The notes beneath the pieces are model-generated. The model had not been told where the DNA came from. It saw only the letters and a program-made list of their open reading frames with translations, and made no database searches. The translations under genes and the position numbers were made by a program. A stretch of 64,000 bases of DNA from Burkholderia lata. Its GTDB lineage: Bacteria > Pseudomonadota > Gammaproteobacteria > Burkholderiales > Burkholderiaceae. Positions 34,339 through 43,041 of the stretch are shown here, one piece after another (position 1 is the first letter of the stretch; each line of letters begins with the position of its first letter). Location of the stretch: NCBI RefSeq assembly GCF_000012945.1, contig NC_007511.1, positions 558,001 to 622,000 of the forward strand. Reading direction: 5' to 3'.

Positions 34339-36024
34339 ATGAAGAAACCACAGGGAATCGACGCCGTGCGTCGCGACTACGACTACGTGATCGTCGGCGC
34401 AGGATCGGCCGGCTGCGTGCTGGCCAACCGGCTCGGGGAAGATCCGGGCGTGCGGGTACTGCTGCTCGAGGCCGGTCCGACGAATCGGCACTGGTCGATC
34501 GACATGCCTTCCGCGATGGGTATCGTGGTGGGCGGCAACCGCTTCAACTGGCAGTATCAATCGGAGCCCGAACCGTTCCTGAACCGGCGGCGCATCGCGA
34601 CGCCGCGCGGGCGCGTGCTGGGCGGATCGTCGTCGATCAACGGGATGGTCTATATCCGCGGTCACGCACGCGACTATGACGGCTGGTCCGGGCAGGGCTG
34701 CACCGGCTGGAGCTATCGCGAGGTGTTGCCGTATTTCATCCGCGCCGAGCGGCACGAGCTCGGTGCGGATCCCTACCACGGCGACAGCGGCCATCTGCGC
34801 GTCACGGCGGGCCGGACCGACACGCCCCTCGCCAGCGCGTTCATCGCGTCCGGTGTCGATGCGGGCTATGCGCACACCGACGACGTGAACGGCTATCGCC
34901 AGGAAGGCTTCGGCCGCGTCGACCGCACGACGTGGAGCGGGTCGCGCTGGAGTACCGCGCGCGGCTATCTCGCGGAGGCGCTCGGGCGCGGCAACGTCAC
35001 GGTCGTGACCGGCGCGCTCGTGCTGCGCGTGCTGTTCGACGGCAGGCGCGCGACCGGCATCGAGTACACGTGCGACGGCGAGACGCGGCAGGTTCGCGCG
35101 AGTGCCGAAGTGCTGCTGTGCGGTGGCGCGATCAATACGCCGCAGTTGCTGCTGCTGTCCGGTATCGGGCCGGCGAACGAGCTGGAAGGCTTGGGCGTGC
35201 GTGCGCGGCACGACCTGCCGGGCGTCGGGCGCCGGCTGTCCGATCATCCGGATACGGTGGTGCAGTATCTGTGCCGCAAACCCGTCTCGATCTACCCGTG
35301 GACGGTCGCCCCGCGCAAATGGTGGACCGGCGCGAAGTGGTTCGCGAACCGCGACGGGATTGCCGCGAGCAACCATTTCGAGGCGGGGGCGTTCATCCGC
35401 TCGCGCGCCGGCGTCGAGCATCCGGACCTGCAACTGACCTTCATGCCGCTCGCCGTGCAGCCGGGCAGCGTCGAGAGCGTGCGCGCACACGCGTTCCAGG
35501 TGCACATCGACCTGATGCGCCCGACGAGCCTCGGCGCGGTGACGCTGGCGTCGGGCGACGCGCGCATCCCGCCGCGGATCCTGTTCAACTACCTGAAGAC
35601 GGAGCGCGATCGGGCCGACATGCGCGCGGGCGTGCGGCTCGTCAGGGAGATCCTCGCGCAGCCGTCGTTCCGCGAGCTGTGCGGCGACGAACTGTCGCCG
35701 GGCGCGGGCAAGACCGATGACGCCGCGCTCGATGCGTGGGCGCGCGACATCACCGAAACGGGCTATCACGCGGCGGGCACCTGCAAGATGGGCCCGGCGG
35801 ACGATCCGGAGGCAGTGGTCGGCCCCGACCTGCGCGTGCATGGCATCGAACGGTTGCGCGTGATCGACGCGTCGGTGATGCCGACGATCGTCAGCGGCAA
35901 CACCAACGCGCCGACCGTGATGATCGGCGAGAAAGGCAGCGATCTCGTGCTGGGGCGCGCGCCGCTGCCGCCGTCGGCGGCGCCGGTCTGGGCGCAGCCC
36001 GACTGGCGCACCTGCCAGCGGTGA
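34339..36024 (+). CDS. GMC oxidoreductase, choline dehydrogenase-like
   Basis: A flavoprotein of about 561 aa. The FAD-binding Rossmann motif VIVGAGSAGC lies near residue 20, the GMC signature GGSSSINGMVYIRG near residue 95, and the active-site His in HAAGTCKMG plus Asn in GNTNAPTVMIGEK near the C terminus. It resembles BetA of the same window and would oxidise an alcohol such as choline or an analogue to the aldehyde. The start is uncertain: in-frame ATGs at 34312, 34330 and 34339 all lack a strong ribosome site, and I use the last. Its stop overlaps the reductase start (GTGA), so the two are coupled. Confidence 0.88.
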   Translation: MKKPQGIDAVRRDYDYVIVGAGSAGCVLANRLGEDPGVRVLLLEAGPTNRHWSIDMPSAMGIVVGGNRFNWQYQSEPEPFLNRRRIATPRGRVLGGSSSINGMVYIRGHARDYDGWSGQGCTGWSYREVLPYFIRAERHELGADPYHGDSGHLRVTAGRTDTPLASAFIASGVDAGYAHTDDVNGYRQEGFGRVDRTTWSGSRWSTARGYLAEALGRGNVTVVTGALVLRVLFDGRRATGIEYTCDGETRQVRASAEVLLCGGAINTPQLLLLSGIGPANELEGLGVRARHDLPGVGRRLSDHPDTVVQYLCRKPVSIYPWTVAPRKWWTGAKWFANRDGIAASNHFEAGAFIRSRAGVEHPDLQLTFMPLAVQPGSVESVRAHAFQVHIDLMRPTSLGAVTLASGDARIPPRILFNYLKTERDRADMRAGVRLVREILAQPSFRELCGDELSPGAGKTDDAALDAWARDITETGYHAAGTCKMGPADDPEAVVGPDLRVHGIERLRVIDASVMPTIVSGNTNAPTVMIGEKGSDLVLGRAPLPPSAAPVWAQPDWRTCQR

Positions 36025-37013
36025 ACGCGATGGCACCGATCATCCCGTTCCCGCCCGGCGATCGCATCGCGGCAGTCGTGGTCGAGGCGGCCATGCTGAC
36101 GCCCGAGATCCGCGGCATCGTGTTGGCGGCGGCCGACGGTGCGGCACTGCCCCCCGCCGAACCCGGCGCGCATGTCGAAGTCCGCCTGCCGGACGGCATC
36201 GTGCGTCATTACTCGATCGTCGAACGCGCGGCCGACGGTTCGACCTACCGGATCGCGGTGCTGCGCGAGCCGCGCTCGCGCGGCGGGTCCGCGTATCTCG
36301 TCGAACGGCTCGCGCCGGGCGATGTGCTCGACGTGAGCGCGCCCCGGAATCACTTCGCGCTCGACGAGCACGCGAGCGAGTACGTGCTGATCGCGGGCGG
36401 GATCGGCATCACGCCGATTCTGCCGATGGCGCGGCGGCTCGATGCGCTCGGCAAGTCGTTCACGTTGCTGTACCTGGCGCGGTCGCGCGAGCGCATGGCG
36501 CTGCACGACGCGATCGAGCGCGGCCCGTTGCGGGAGAAAGCCCGCCTGCATTGCAGCGAACAGCACGGCGAAGCGGACCTGCGCACGCTGCTGGGCGTGC
36601 CGCGCGCCGGCGCACAGGTATATGTCTGCGGGCCGGGCCGCCTGATCGACAGCGTGCTCGAAGTGGCGCGAGACTGGCCGGCCGGCACGGTGCACTTCGA
36701 GCGGTTCGCCGGTGCCGCGCCGCCGCGCGAGCCGGAGGCGGGCGCGCAGGCATTCGAAGTGGAACTGGCCCGCACCGGCCGCCGCGTCGCGGTGCCGGCG
36801 GGCCGGTCGATCCTCGACGTGCTGCGCGACGAGCGGATCGCGGTCGATTCGGTGTGCGGCGAAGGCGTGTGCGGCACCTGTGCGGTCACGCTGCTTGACG
36901 GCGAGGCGGAGCACCGCGACTGCCTGCAGACGGACGCCGAGCGACGTGCGAACAACCTGATCTACATCTGTGTGTCACGCGCGAAATCCTCGCGTCTCGT
37001 TCTCGATCTTTAG
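36021..37013 (+). CDS. Ferredoxin-type oxidoreductase (FMN/FAD plus C-terminal 2Fe-2S)
   Basis: A 330 aa reductase of the vanillate demethylase/GbcB type: flavin-binding RHYSIVE (about 61-67), nucleotide-binding GGIGITPILPM (about 127-137), and a plant-type [2Fe-2S] domain with Cys ligands in CGEGVCGTC plus a distal Cys. It supplies electrons from NAD(P)H to the Rieske enzyme two genes upstream. The GTG at 36021 overlaps the preceding stop (GTGA) and is in frame with an ATG at 36030 that could also serve. Confidence 0.9.
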   Translation: MNAMAPIIPFPPGDRIAAVVVEAAMLTPEIRGIVLAAADGAALPPAEPGAHVEVRLPDGIVRHYSIVERAADGSTYRIAVLREPRSRGGSAYLVERLAPGDVLDVSAPRNHFALDEHASEYVLIAGGIGITPILPMARRLDALGKSFTLLYLARSRERMALHDAIERGPLREKARLHCSEQHGEADLRTLLGVPRAGAQVYVCGPGRLIDSVLEVARDWPAGTVHFERFAGAAPPREPEAGAQAFEVELARTGRRVAVPAGRSILDVLRDERIAVDSVCGEGVCGTCAVTLLDGEAEHRDCLQTDAERRANNLIYICVSRAKSSRLVLDL

Positions 37014-37043
37014 TCATCCTTCAATTTCTCAGGAGAAGTCACG

Positions 37044-37988
37044 ATGAACGTCAGAAACACGCTCGGGTGCATCGCACTGGCTGCCGTCTGCACGGGCCAG
37101 GCCGCCGCGCAGGAAGCGGCGACCTGTCGCGCGGTGCGGTTTGCCGACATCGGCTGGACCGACATTGCCGCGACGACCGCGCTGGCGTCGACCGTGCTGT
37201 CGAGCCTCGGCTACCAGCCGACCAAGACGATGGCGTCGATTCCGATCGCGCTGGCCGGGCTCAAGGCGCGTCAGATCGATGTCTACCTCGGGGACTGGCG
37301 GCCGTCGATGGACGCCACGAGCGCGCCGTTCGTGAAGAGCGGGGCCGTGAAGGTGCTGGACCGGCCGAATCTCGTCGGCGCGAAGTACACGCTCGCGGTG
37401 CCGGCCTACGCGTACGACGCCGGGCTGCGTTCGTTCGACGACATCGCGAAGTTCGCCGACCGGCTGCAATACCGGATCTACGGGATCGAGCCGGGGAACG
37501 ACGGCAACGAACTGATCCACAAGGCGATCGCGGGCAACCAGTTCGGCCTCGGCAAGTTCAAGCTGGTCGAATCGAGCGAGGCCGGCATGCTGGTCGAGGT
37601 GCGGCGCGCGATCCGCGATCATGCGTGGGTCGTTTTTCTCGGCTGGGAGCCGCATCCGATGAACCTCGACTTCAACATGCGCTACCTCGCCGGCGGCGAC
37701 AACCTGTTCGGCCCGAACTACGGGGAGGCGAAGGTCTATACGATGACGTCCCCCGACTATGCGGCGCGCTGCCCGAACGTCGCGCGGCTGGTTGCCAACC
37801 TGCAGTTCACGACCGACATGGAGAATCAGGTGATGAAGGCGATCGCCGGCGGCAAGCAGCCGGAGGTCGCGGCGAAGGCGTGGCTGCAGCAGCATCCCGA
37901 CGTGCTGAAGGGGTGGCTGGCCGGGGTCAGGACGGTCGACGGCCGCGATCCGCAGGCGGCCCTCCAGGCCGCGCTGAATCTTCACTGA
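37044..37988 (+). CDS. ChoX-like quaternary-amine-binding periplasmic protein
   Basis: A 314 aa periplasmic binding protein of the OpuAC/ChoX type with a Sec signal (residues 1-22, ending AAA). The aromatic cage of choline-binding ChoX is conserved in spacing: Trp38 (GWTD), Trp85 (GDWRP), Tyr115, Trp201 (GWEP), with Asp40 and an Asn in EPGNDGN. This strongly suggests binding of a trimethylammonium compound. No permease or ATPase is adjacent; in Pseudomonas such stand-alone binding proteins share one transporter core. AGGAGAAG precedes the ATG. It lies 30 bases after the reductase gene. Confidence 0.92.
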   Translation: MNVRNTLGCIALAAVCTGQAAAQEAATCRAVRFADIGWTDIAATTALASTVLSSLGYQPTKTMASIPIALAGLKARQIDVYLGDWRPSMDATSAPFVKSGAVKVLDRPNLVGAKYTLAVPAYAYDAGLRSFDDIAKFADRLQYRIYGIEPGNDGNELIHKAIAGNQFGLGKFKLVESSEAGMLVEVRRAIRDHAWVVFLGWEPHPMNLDFNMRYLAGGDNLFGPNYGEAKVYTMTSPDYAARCPNVARLVANLQFTTDMENQVMKAIAGGKQPEVAAKAWLQQHPDVLKGWLAGVRTVDGRDPQAALQAALNLH

Positions 37989-38095
37989 GCCGGCCGCGCG
38001 CAGCGGCCGCCGCCATACCGGCGGCGGCGTGCGCGCTGTGCGTCCATGGGCCGGGCGCGGTATGCTCGGCTCGGTCCTTTCCAGGAGAAACGACG

Positions 38096-38869
38096 ATGAG
38101 CCACAACCGCACCGGCCGGCTGGCCGGGAAAGTCGCCGTGGTGACGGGCGCCGCGAGCGGCATCGGCAGGAGCATCGCGCTGCGATTCGCGAACGAAGGC
38201 GCCAGCGTGGTCGCGACGACGAGCCGCAACACCGCGCAACTCGACGAGACCTGCCGCCTGGCCGGCGACGGGGTCATCGTCGCGAGGCAGGCCGATGCCG
38301 GATCGGCGGAGCAGGTCGAGGCGCTGATCGACTTCGTGGAGCGCCGGTTCGGCCGGCTCGACGTCATGTGCAACAACGCGGGCGTCATTCGCGAGGCCCG
38401 GCTCGTCGACACCACCGAAGCGGACTGGGATGCCGTCATGGACGTCAACCTAAAGGGCGTGTTCCTCGGCTGCAAGTACGCGATTCCGGCGATGATCCGC
38501 GCCGGCGGCGGGTCGATCGTCAATCTCGGCTCCACGAGCAGCTTCGTCGGCGAACCGCTTCATGCGGCCTATTGCGCATCGAAGGGCGGGGTGCTGATGC
38601 TGACCCGCTGCGTGGCGATCGAGCACGCGAAGGATCGCATCCGCGCCAATGCCGTCTGTCCTGGCTGGATCGATACCCCGATGAATAAGCCATTCATCGA
38701 TGCGCTCGGCGGGCGCGACGCGATGGACACGCTGCTCGACGCGGTTCAGCCGCTCGGGATGGGTACGCCGGAGCAGGTCGCCGACGTCGCGCTGTTCCTG
38801 GCCTCGAACGAAAGCAGTTTCGTGACCGGAACGTCGATCCTCGTGGATGGCGGCTTGACTGCGCAGTAG
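38096..38869 (+). CDS. Short-chain dehydrogenase/reductase
   Basis: A 257 aa classical SDR: TGAASGIG cofactor motif (17-24), NNAG (93-96), and the catalytic Ser146, Tyr159 and Lys163. C-terminal DGGLTAQ is typical. It would oxidise or reduce a hydroxyl on the substrate or an intermediate of the quaternary-amine pathway, probably with NAD. AGGAGAAA precedes the ATG. It is the last plus-strand gene of the cluster and is convergent with the class II aldolase gene. Confidence 0.92.
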   Translation: MSHNRTGRLAGKVAVVTGAASGIGRSIALRFANEGASVVATTSRNTAQLDETCRLAGDGVIVARQADAGSAEQVEALIDFVERRFGRLDVMCNNAGVIREARLVDTTEADWDAVMDVNLKGVFLGCKYAIPAMIRAGGGSIVNLGSTSSFVGEPLHAAYCASKGGVLMLTRCVAIEHAKDRIRANAVCPGWIDTPMNKPFIDALGGRDAMDTLLDAVQPLGMGTPEQVADVALFLASNESSFVTGTSILVDGGLTAQ

Positions 38870-38953
38870 CGCGCGGCGGCGGCGAGCGCGGTGGCTCGTT
38901 GAAACGAGTCGAGCTGCGCGGCCGCCCGGCACGTCAGCGATGCATGCGTTCGC

Positions 38954-38989
38954 CCGGACGGCGCAGCCTTGCCGGGCCGCGCCGTCCGG
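38954..38989. terminator. Terminator-like hairpin between convergent SDR and aldolase genes
   Basis: CCGGACGGCGC (38954-38964) pairs perfectly with GCGCCGTCCGG (38979-38989) across a 14-base loop. It lies 4 bases from the aldolase stop. No clear U-run follows on either strand. Confidence 0.45.
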
Positions 38990-38992
38990 CGG

Positions 38993-39742
38993 CTACCACG
39001 CGTACGACGGCGCTTCCTCGTCGAGAATGGCCCGGAGCTCCGCCAGATGCTGCTCCGCGAACCCCGCATAGTCGTCGCGCCATTGCAGCATGGTTTTACG
39101 CGCAACGGCGTCGGTCGCGAACCGCAGCGGCTGCCCGGTTTGCAGCGCGGTGACATACGTTTCGCACGCACGCTCGAAGTAGTAGAGGTCGTCGAACGCC
39201 TGCGCGACCGACGAAGCGACGACGATCACGCCGTGCTGGCCCATCAGCAGCACGGGTTTGTCGCCGAGCGCGTCGGCGACGCGGCACGCCTCGTCGCCGA
39301 GTCCCATGCCATCGAAGCCGGTGTCGACCGCGACCCGCTCGAAGAAGCGCATGCAGTTCTGGTCGAGCGGCGGGAGCGCGGGCTGCGCGAAGCACGACAG
39401 CACGGTCGCGTACGTCGAATGCACGTGCAGCACGCAGCGCGCGTGCCGGTGGCGCTTGTGGATTGCCGAGTGAAGCGCCCACGCGGTGATGTCGGGCGCG
39501 TTGTCGCGCCGGATCGTCTCCGGGTCGTCGGCATTCACGAGCAGCAGTTCGCTCGCACGGATCCGCGAGAAATGGCGCCCACGCGGATTGATCAGGAATT
39601 GCCGGTTGTCGTCGGAGACGGCGACGCTGAAATGGTTGGCGATCGATTCGTGCATGCCGAGGCGCGCGGTCCAGCGGAACGCGCACGCGAGGTCCGCGCG
39701 TGTTGCGCGATGCGTCTGGTCGGGTTGCGTGGCTGTGAGCAT
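38993..39742 (-). CDS. Class II aldolase/adducin family protein
   Basis: A 249 aa protein of the class II aldolase/adducin fold (L-fuculose-phosphate aldolase-like). The zinc-binding histidines are in CVLHVHSTYA, and a later His in GQHGVIV matches the family pattern; INPRGRHF is the N-terminal substrate loop. Members cleave or decarboxylate hydroxy-acids with a metal. In this cluster it could split a carbon chain produced by the SDR. GGAG precedes the ATG. It follows the aldehyde dehydrogenase gene by 23 bases, so the two are one transcript. Confidence 0.88.
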   Translation of the reverse strand: MLTATQPDQTHRATRADLACAFRWTARLGMHESIANHFSVAVSDDNRQFLINPRGRHFSRIRASELLLVNADDPETIRRDNAPDITAWALHSAIHKRHRHARCVLHVHSTYATVLSCFAQPALPPLDQNCMRFFERVAVDTGFDGMGLGDEACRVADALGDKPVLLMGQHGVIVVASSVAQAFDDLYYFERACETYVTALQTGQPLRFATDAVARKTMLQWRDDYAGFAEQHLAELRAILDEEAPSYAW

Positions 39743-39765
39743 GTCGGGCTCCCGTAGCGAGGGGA

Positions 39766-41229
39766 TCAGAACCAGCGTTGCGGGCTGGCTTCGAAGTTGA
39801 GGTACGCGTGCTTGAGTTCCGTGTATTCGTCGAGGCCGCTGCGCGATAGCTCGCGGCCGATGCCGCTGGCCTTGTAGCCGCCCCACGGCGCGCCCGGCAG
39901 CGTGACGTTGTAGTCGTTGATCCAGACCGTCGCCGCCCGCAGCCGGCGCATGACCCGGTTCGCCCGCGCGAAGTCGCGGGTCCAGACGGCGCCCGCGAGC
40001 CCGAACGGCGTGTCGTTGGCCAGGGCCACCGCCTCGTCTTCGCTGTCGAACGCCTCGACCGTCAGCACCGGGCCGAAGACTTCCTCGCGCGCGATTGCCA
40101 TCGTCGTCCGCACGCCTGCGATCAGCGTCGGTTCGACCCAGAAGCCGGTCGCGAACGCGTCGCCGGCCGGTGCGCGGCCGCCGCACACGATGCGCGCACC
40201 GTCGCGGGCGGCCTCGCCGATCAGCGCGAGCACGCGGTCGCGCTGCTGCGCGGAAATCACCGGGCCCATCCGGGTGGCATCGTCGTCACCGCGACCGACG
40301 CGGATTGCCGCGATGCGCGCGGCGAGCGCGTCGACGAACGCATCGTGCAGCGTGCGTTCGACCAGCAGGCGCGAGCCTGCCGAGCACATCTGGCCGGCGT
40401 TGAAGAAGGCCGCGTTCAGCGCGTAATCGAGCGCCGTGTCGACATCGGCGTCGGCGAACACGAGGTTTGGATTCTTGCCGCCGAGCTCCAGCGACACGCG
40501 CTTGAAATTGCCCGCAGCCGCGCGCATCACGCTGGCGCCGGCCGCGTTGCTGCCGGTGAGGGAAATCAGGTCGACCTGCGGGCTCGCCGCGAGCGCGTCG
40601 CCCACGTCGGCGCCGCCCGTCACGAGATTGAGGACGCCACGGGGCAGGCCCGCGTCATGCGCGAGTTCCACGAGCCGATGTGTCGACAGCGGCGTCAGCG
40701 ACGCCGGCTTGACGACGACCGTGTTGCCGGCCACCAGCGCCGGGGCGAGCTTCCATGCCGCCTGCAGCAGCGGGTAGTTCCACGGCGTGATGAGACCGCA
40801 GACGCCGACCGGCTCGCGCAGCGTGACGCTGATCACGTGCGGCTTCGCCGCATTCATGCTGCCCGTCTCGGTGACCGCGAGGCTCGCGAAGTAGTCGAAT
40901 GCCGACGCGGCATCGTGCACGTCGGATGACGATTCGGCGAGCGTCTTGCCGGTGTTCGCGGTTTCGATGCGGGCGAGTGCGGGCGCTTCGTCACGCAGCG
41001 CGTTCGCGAGGCGGCGCAGGCATGCCGCCCGTTCTTCGGCGGGCAGGTGCGGCCACTCGCCCGCGTCGAAGGCAGCGCGCGCCGCGCGAATCGCGTGTCC
41101 GGCGTCGGCGGCCGAGCCGTACGCGACCCGTGCGATCGCTTCGCCGGTGGCAGGATCAATGATGGCGCGCTGCCCGCCTGCGGCGGCTGGTTGCCACGCG
41201 CCGTCGATATAGAGCTGTTTGATGTGCAT
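39766..41229 (-). CDS. Betaine aldehyde dehydrogenase-like NAD-dependent ALDH
   Basis: A 487 aa aldehyde dehydrogenase with the catalytic Cys282 (NAGQMCSAG) and Glu248 (LELGGKNP). The N-terminal [12 protein letters not shown] and C-terminal [12 protein letters not shown] are typical of the BADH/gamma-aminobutyraldehyde group. It would oxidise the aldehyde made by the GMC enzyme, for example betaine aldehyde or an analogue, to the acid. It is the first gene of a two-gene minus-strand unit with the aldolase and is divergent from the AraC-type regulator. Confidence 0.9.
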   Translation of the reverse strand: MHIKQLYIDGAWQPAAAGGQRAIIDPATGEAIARVAYGSAADAGHAIRAARAAFDAGEWPHLPAEERAACLRRLANALRDEAPALARIETANTGKTLAESSSDVHDAASAFDYFASLAVTETGSMNAAKPHVISVTLREPVGVCGLITPWNYPLLQAAWKLAPALVAGNTVVVKPASLTPLSTHRLVELAHDAGLPRGVLNLVTGGADVGDALAASPQVDLISLTGSNAAGASVMRAAAGNFKRVSLELGGKNPNLVFADADVDTALDYALNAAFFNAGQMCSAGSRLLVERTLHDAFVDALAARIAAIRVGRGDDDATRMGPVISAQQRDRVLALIGEAARDGARIVCGGRAPAGDAFATGFWVEPTLIAGVRTTMAIAREEVFGPVLTVEAFDSEDEAVALANDTPFGLAGAVWTRDFARANRVMRRLRAATVWINDYNVTLPGAPWGGYKASGIGRELSRSGLDEYTELKHAYLNFEASPQRWF

Positions 41230-41546
41230 GTGCTGGTTCCACGGAGTCGGAAGATCGGCGTGCCCCGCCGGTGCGGGGCGGAACGCGAGCTGAATATAAG
41301 ATCGCCCGGAGCCGCTCGCTTGATCGAATGCGACGGCGCACGACGCGCTTGCACGGCCATGACGGGCCGATCCGGCCGGTGCGCAACGGGGCGACGGAAA
41401 TCCGGCACAAAGCGACATGTCGATGTCGCTTTTCATCAAGTCCCGGCACGTCGCGCGCGGCAGAGTGAAGGTTCGCGAGGATCGCAGGCGCGTGCCCGCG
41501 AACCTCGTTCAATCGGCCGGCCTGTCCGGCCCGGATCGGTCTCGCG
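41230..41546. promoter_or_regulatory. Divergent control region between ALDH unit and AraC regulator
   Basis: 317 bases with no gene. Expected to hold the promoters of the ALDH-aldolase transcript and of the regulator. An AT-rich patch, GAATATAAGATC, lies at about 41292-41303. I could not recognise a GbdR-type box. Confidence 0.4.
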
Positions 41547-42566
41547 ATGACTTCACGGAACATGCAATCGGCGGCGGTACCGGCGCCGCACCGGGTGGGG
41601 CTGCTGGTGATGCCCCAGTTCTCCCACCTCGGGCTCGCGCTCGTGATCGAGGCCATGTCGCTCGCGAACTGGCTGGCCCAGCGTGTGCGCTACGAGTGGA
41701 CCGTCCTGTCGGTCGACGGCGAACCCGTGGATGCAACGAACGGCATGTGGACGCCGACGCGGCCGATCGGCGATGCGCGCGGCGGGTTCACGACGATCTT
41801 CGTGATCGCGAGTTTCGACGCGCAACGTCATGCGAAGCATCGCGGCGTGAAGACCTGGCTGCAGAACCAGATGGCCTTCGGCACGCAGATCGGCGGCATC
41901 GAGACGGGCACCGAACTGCTTGCGGCGGCCGGCTTGCTGCAGGGCCGCCCGTCGGCCGTGCACTGGGACAATGTCGAAGGCTTCCAGGAGGCTTATCCGA
42001 AGGTGGGCGCCACGACACGGCTCTACACGATCGAGCCTCGCGTCATCACCTGCGCGGGCGGCACGGCGATCATCGACATGATGCTCGAATGGATCGGCCG
42101 GTCGGAGGGCGTCGAGCTCGCCCGGGAGATCGCCCGTCACCTGCTGCATGCGAAGCTGCGCGGCGCGGATGCGCTGCAGCTCGCGGAGGTCGAGGCCGCG
42201 CCGGCCTCGACGAGCACGACGGTGGCGAAGGCGGTGAGGCTGATGCGCGAGTCGATGGCGGAGCCGATGTCGTGCGAATCGCTTGCGCAGGCGGTCGGGC
42301 TGTCGAAGCGGCAGCTCGAGCGCCACTTCAAGCGGCATATGGCGACCGCGCCATTGCAGTACTACCTGAGCCTGAGGGTGGCGACGGCACATCAGTTGCT
42401 GCAGCAGACGGAGCTGAGCGTGTCGCAGGTGGCCGCGGCGACGGGCTTCGAATCGATCGAGCATTTTTCGCGCGTGTACAAGTCGCGGTTCGGCTGCCCG
42501 CCGAGCCGCGACCGGTCGCAATCGTGGGCGGCGCCGGTGATGCGTCACCGGGCGCCGGCGGCCTGA
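41547..42566 (+). CDS. GATase1-AraC family regulator (GbdR/CdhR type)
   Basis: A 339 aa regulator. An N-terminal DJ-1/PfpI-like GATase1 domain (about 15-185) lacks the catalytic Cys at the elbow (GGIETGTELL), so it senses rather than catalyses. A C-terminal AraC double helix-turn-helix (about 225-325, with SVSQVAAATGFESIEHFSRVYK) binds DNA. This architecture is that of GbdR, CdhR and SouR, which activate glycine betaine, carnitine and sarcosine catabolism. It is divergent from the ALDH gene and most likely activates both halves of the cluster. Confidence 0.92.
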   Translation: MTSRNMQSAAVPAPHRVGLLVMPQFSHLGLALVIEAMSLANWLAQRVRYEWTVLSVDGEPVDATNGMWTPTRPIGDARGGFTTIFVIASFDAQRHAKHRGVKTWLQNQMAFGTQIGGIETGTELLAAAGLLQGRPSAVHWDNVEGFQEAYPKVGATTRLYTIEPRVITCAGGTAIIDMMLEWIGRSEGVELAREIARHLLHAKLRGADALQLAEVEAAPASTSTTVAKAVRLMRESMAEPMSCESLAQAVGLSKRQLERHFKRHMATAPLQYYLSLRVATAHQLLQQTELSVSQVAAATGFESIEHFSRVYKSRFGCPPSRDRSQSWAAPVMRHRAPAA

Positions 42567-42685
42567 CGCGCGTGCTGCCGGGCGGCCCCGTTCCGGCGGT
42601 GTACGGGATTGGGGCGCAAACGCCGTTCCGGGCCGGCGGCCAAAGCTGGTATGCTGACCGCACCACGTTCACGCGGGAGGGTGCT

Positions 42686-42916
42686 ATGGCAGCCAAGGAA
42701 GTCTCGAAGAAAAAGTACTTGAAGATCCTGAACAAACGCCTGCGCGCCGAGCCGGATGCCCCGGCCGGCGCGTCGTTTGCTTTCTACCCGCTGGGTGCGA
42801 AGGCGAAGCAGGCGACGGGCGTCGCGTCCAGCGAGCCGCGCAGCAAGCGCGAACTCGCGAAGATGGCCGCGATCCAGCGCAAGGCGGCGGAAGAGTTCGT
42901 CGTCACGGGCGCCTGA
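42686..42916 (+). CDS. Small basic hypothetical protein
   Basis: A 76 aa Lys/Ala-rich protein with a strong GGGAGG ribosome site before the ATG and a perfect-stem terminator downstream (42991-43025). It is basic at the N terminus (SKKKYLKILNKRLR) and has no signal or membrane segment. No family is recognised; a nucleic-acid-binding role is possible from charge only. It is monocistronic. Confidence 0.7.
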   Translation: MAAKEVSKKKYLKILNKRLRAEPDAPAGASFAFYPLGAKAKQATGVASSEPRSKRELAKMAAIQRKAAEEFVVTGA

Positions 42917-42990
42917 GCAGCGCCGTCGTCGTTTGCGCGGCCGCCTGGCGGGCGCGCAAGCGGCTTCTCCTGTCGATACCGATTTGATGC

Positions 42991-43025
42991 CGCGCGGGCG
43001 AACCGGCCCGCGCGTGGTGGTTTTT
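42991..43025 (+). terminator. Intrinsic terminator after the small basic protein gene
   Basis: CGCGCGGGC (42991-42999) pairs with GCCCGCGCG (43006-43014) over a six-base loop, and a run of five T follows at 43021-43025, with a second run from 43032. Confidence 0.75.
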
Positions 43026-43041
43026 GTCGGCTTTTTTCCCG

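Noticed and set aside
33313..36024. Long plus-strand open frame starting inside the Rieske gene
   Set aside because: Only its GMC part (from about 34339) is conserved; the first part is an out-of-frame reading of the Rieske gene.
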